DNA from: Shouchella patagoniensis | GTDB taxonomy: Bacteria > Bacillota > Bacilli > Bacillales > Bacillaceae_D | Assembly: GCF_002019705.1 (NCBI RefSeq) | Contig: NZ_KV917377.1 | Location: 1,796,565-1,860,564, forward strand | Direction: 5' to 3' | Length of the DNA: 64,000 nucleotides | Shown here: in pieces, positions 62,465 through 64,000 of the stretch | How the letters are laid out: every line of letters begins with the position of its first letter | How positions within the stretch are numbered: position 1 is the stretch's first letter | Made by a program: the position numbers and the translations under genes | Notes under the pieces: generated by a model | Seen by the model: the letters and a program-made list of their open reading frames with translations, nothing else | What the model was told of the DNA's origin: nothing | The model's database searches: none

Positions 62465-63985
62465 GTGATTAATATCGAACATATGGGGTTTATCTCGCTC
62501 ATCCCTCCGTTACTTGCTATCGGACTGGCAATATTGACGAAAAACGTTTTAGTATCTTTATTTACTGGTCTGTTTGCTGGTGTACTACTCCTAACAAAAG
62601 GAAATCCTATTACAGCAACAACGGAGACAATTGGTGAATATTTGTTCCCACAACTGACGGATAGTTATAATGCAGCTGTCTTAGTCCTGCTTCTATTTAT
62701 TGGCGGATTCGTAGGGCTAATCGAAAAATCAGGAGGATCATTCGCGTTAGCGAACCGTGCTGTAAAGTACTTAAATACAAAAGCGAAAACCCAAATAGCA
62801 GCTTGGTTTGGAGGCCTCATCATCTTTTTTTCTGACCTTGGTTCTCCACTAATCGTTGGTCCAATTTTTGAGAAGATCTTTGACCAAGTAAAATTGTCGC
62901 GTGAAAAACTCGCTTGGATCATAGATTCTACTGCTTCCCCTCTCGCGGTTATGATTCCCTTTATCGGCTGGGGCGTTTACATCATGGGGTTAATCCGCCA
63001 AGAATTTGACAATATCGAAGCAGAATTATCGGAGTTCTCCGTTTTTTTACAAGCCATTCCTTTTCAGCTTTACCCGATTTTAGCTGTGTCTATTGTCCCT
63101 GTCATTGCGTTAACAAAGCTCGACTTTGGTCCAATGGCAAAAGCTGAACGCCGTGTAGAAAAAACAGGTGAACTTTACTGGAAAACGTCCCGCCCACTAC
63201 GCTATAGCGAGGATGCAGACCAAGGTCAACCAAAAAGCTATTCCATCTTAATCTGGCTACCTTTACTCACTTTGTTCACGACATTATTTGGTCTTCTTTA
63301 TACATACGGATTTCCGTTTGAACCTGTACCAGGCGGTGATTTTCGTGTTGCTTTAAGTACGGCTTACCTTTTTGCCAGTATCGTTTTAATCGGACTAATG
63401 GTTACGCTAAAAGTCAGAAGCTTCACTCAGGCATTTGAGCTTTACTCCAAGGGCATGCAAAAAATGGTATTTGTACTTGCTACACTTGTGCTGGCTTGGG
63501 CATTAGGAACGGTCATGAGTGAAATGGGGACAGCCAATTACGTCATTGAGCTATTGCAAGACAGCTTGCCTAGTTCTTTCGTTCCCGCGGTCTTATTTCT
63601 AGTGGCAGTCTGTATATCACTTGCTACCGCTACTTCATGGGGAACCTTTGCTATTATGATACCATTTGCAATTCCAATGGCCTTTGGTCTTGATGCCCAT
63701 TTGGCTGTGTGCATTGGCGCGGTTTTATCTGGAGGCATTTTCGGTGATCACTGCTCGCCTATTTCGGAGACAACCATTCTTTCATCTACTGGTGCCGGGT
63801 GCGACAATATCGATCATACAAAAACACAATTTCCTTATGCAGCTATGAATGGCCTCATTGCTTTAGGAGGCTTTGTTGTTGCAGGAATAACCGGAAGCGC
63901 ATATGTTTTTCTTATTGCCCTTGCACTCATGATAGGATTACTTGTTTTGTTTGCCCAGCTAAAGCCAAAGCTCTCTAGCTCTTAA
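62465..63985 (+). CDS. NhaC-family Na+/H+ antiporter
   Basis: About 500 residues with ten to twelve membrane spans. LIPPLLAIGLAILTKNVLVSLFTG opens the membrane part, and FFSDLGSPLIVG, STASPLAVMIPFIGWG and GDHCSPISETTILSSTGAGC are the NhaC conserved segments with the ion-binding Asp/Ser residues. It exports Na+ for H+, important at high pH. The start is unusual. GTG at 62465 overlaps the ribosome site (AAGAGGTGAT); an ATC at 62474 is at the right distance and lines up with the Met of related proteins (here IEHMGFISL); an ATG at 62483 is 17 bases away. Confidence 0.85.
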   Translation: MINIEHMGFISLIPPLLAIGLAILTKNVLVSLFTGLFAGVLLLTKGNPITATTETIGEYLFPQLTDSYNAAVLVLLLFIGGFVGLIEKSGGSFALANRAVKYLNTKAKTQIAAWFGGLIIFFSDLGSPLIVGPIFEKIFDQVKLSREKLAWIIDSTASPLAVMIPFIGWGVYIMGLIRQEFDNIEAELSEFSVFLQAIPFQLYPILAVSIVPVIALTKLDFGPMAKAERRVEKTGELYWKTSRPLRYSEDADQGQPKSYSILIWLPLLTLFTTLFGLLYTYGFPFEPVPGGDFRVALSTAYLFASIVLIGLMVTLKVRSFTQAFELYSKGMQKMVFVLATLVLAWALGTVMSEMGTANYVIELLQDSLPSSFVPAVLFLVAVCISLATATSWGTFAIMIPFAIPMAFGLDAHLAVCIGAVLSGGIFGDHCSPISETTILSSTGAGCDNIDHTKTQFPYAAMNGLIALGGFVVAGITGSAYVFLIALALMIGLLVLFAQLKPKLSSS

Positions 63986-64000
63986 TAAACTTCTTAAATA

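Overview
The window looks like chromosome of a low-GC alkaliphilic Bacillaceae of the Shouchella type (Bacillus clausii, lehensis or patagoniensis group). The main evidence is a subtilisin precursor at about 17.1-18.3 kb whose mature part is very close to the high-alkaline M-protease/Savinase family. Strong GGAGG ribosome sites, frequent TTG/GTG starts, and B. subtilis-like operons and riboswitches (dpp-ykf, des-desKR, sipW-tasA, M-box-mgtE, sigO-rsoA) agree with this. No rRNA, tRNA, insertion sequence, prophage or CRISPR array was seen.

Layout. 0-9.2 kb: a partial CapA-like lipoprotein, then a leftward dppABCDE-ykfA-ykfC-ykfD operon for uptake and breakdown of peptides from cell-wall turnover; the ykfB epimerase is absent. 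9.4-15.5 kb: RarD-like permease, lactonase, alanine dehydrogenase, sulfurtransferase, a Fur-controlled siderophore-binding lipoprotein and a CwlK-type wall peptidase. 15.7-19.7 kb: an HTH/TPR regulator converging on the alkaline protease gene, a ROK sugar kinase and an unlisted 49-codon gene. 19.7-26 kb: hflX with a possible leader peptide, an epoxide-hydrolase-like protein, a manganese riboswitch with a TerC-family exporter, an orphan PTS IIC, and a TPP riboswitch with tenA. 26-30 kb: a secreted Vpr-like protease, sipW and a TasA-family gene in one transcription unit. 30-43 kb: mostly housekeeping and unknown genes.

43.7-47.2 kb holds an MhqR-like repressor with its operator and a ring-cleaving dioxygenase, then an M-box magnesium riboswitch and mgtE. 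Between the riboswitch terminator and mgtE lies an unlisted 31-codon proline-rich ORF. It ends inside a hairpin that covers the mgtE ribosome site. 47.4-50.4 kb is the des-desK-desR membrane-fluidity system with two operator-like repeats. 50.4-60.4 kb is a carbohydrate region: AraC regulator and GH4 glycosidase, a SigO-RsoA two-part sigma factor, and a leftward unit of binding lipoprotein, YesM/YesN-type two-component system and two permeases. 60.5-64 kb: a broken acetyltransferase, peptidase T and an NhaC-type antiporter that may start at an ATC codon.

Regulation by RNA and by short palindromes is dense. Three metabolite riboswitches and two candidate leader peptides can be read directly. 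The most unusual item is the mgtE leader, which appears to stack a translated ORF on top of a magnesium riboswitch. Product names are by recognition of sequence motifs, with no database search.
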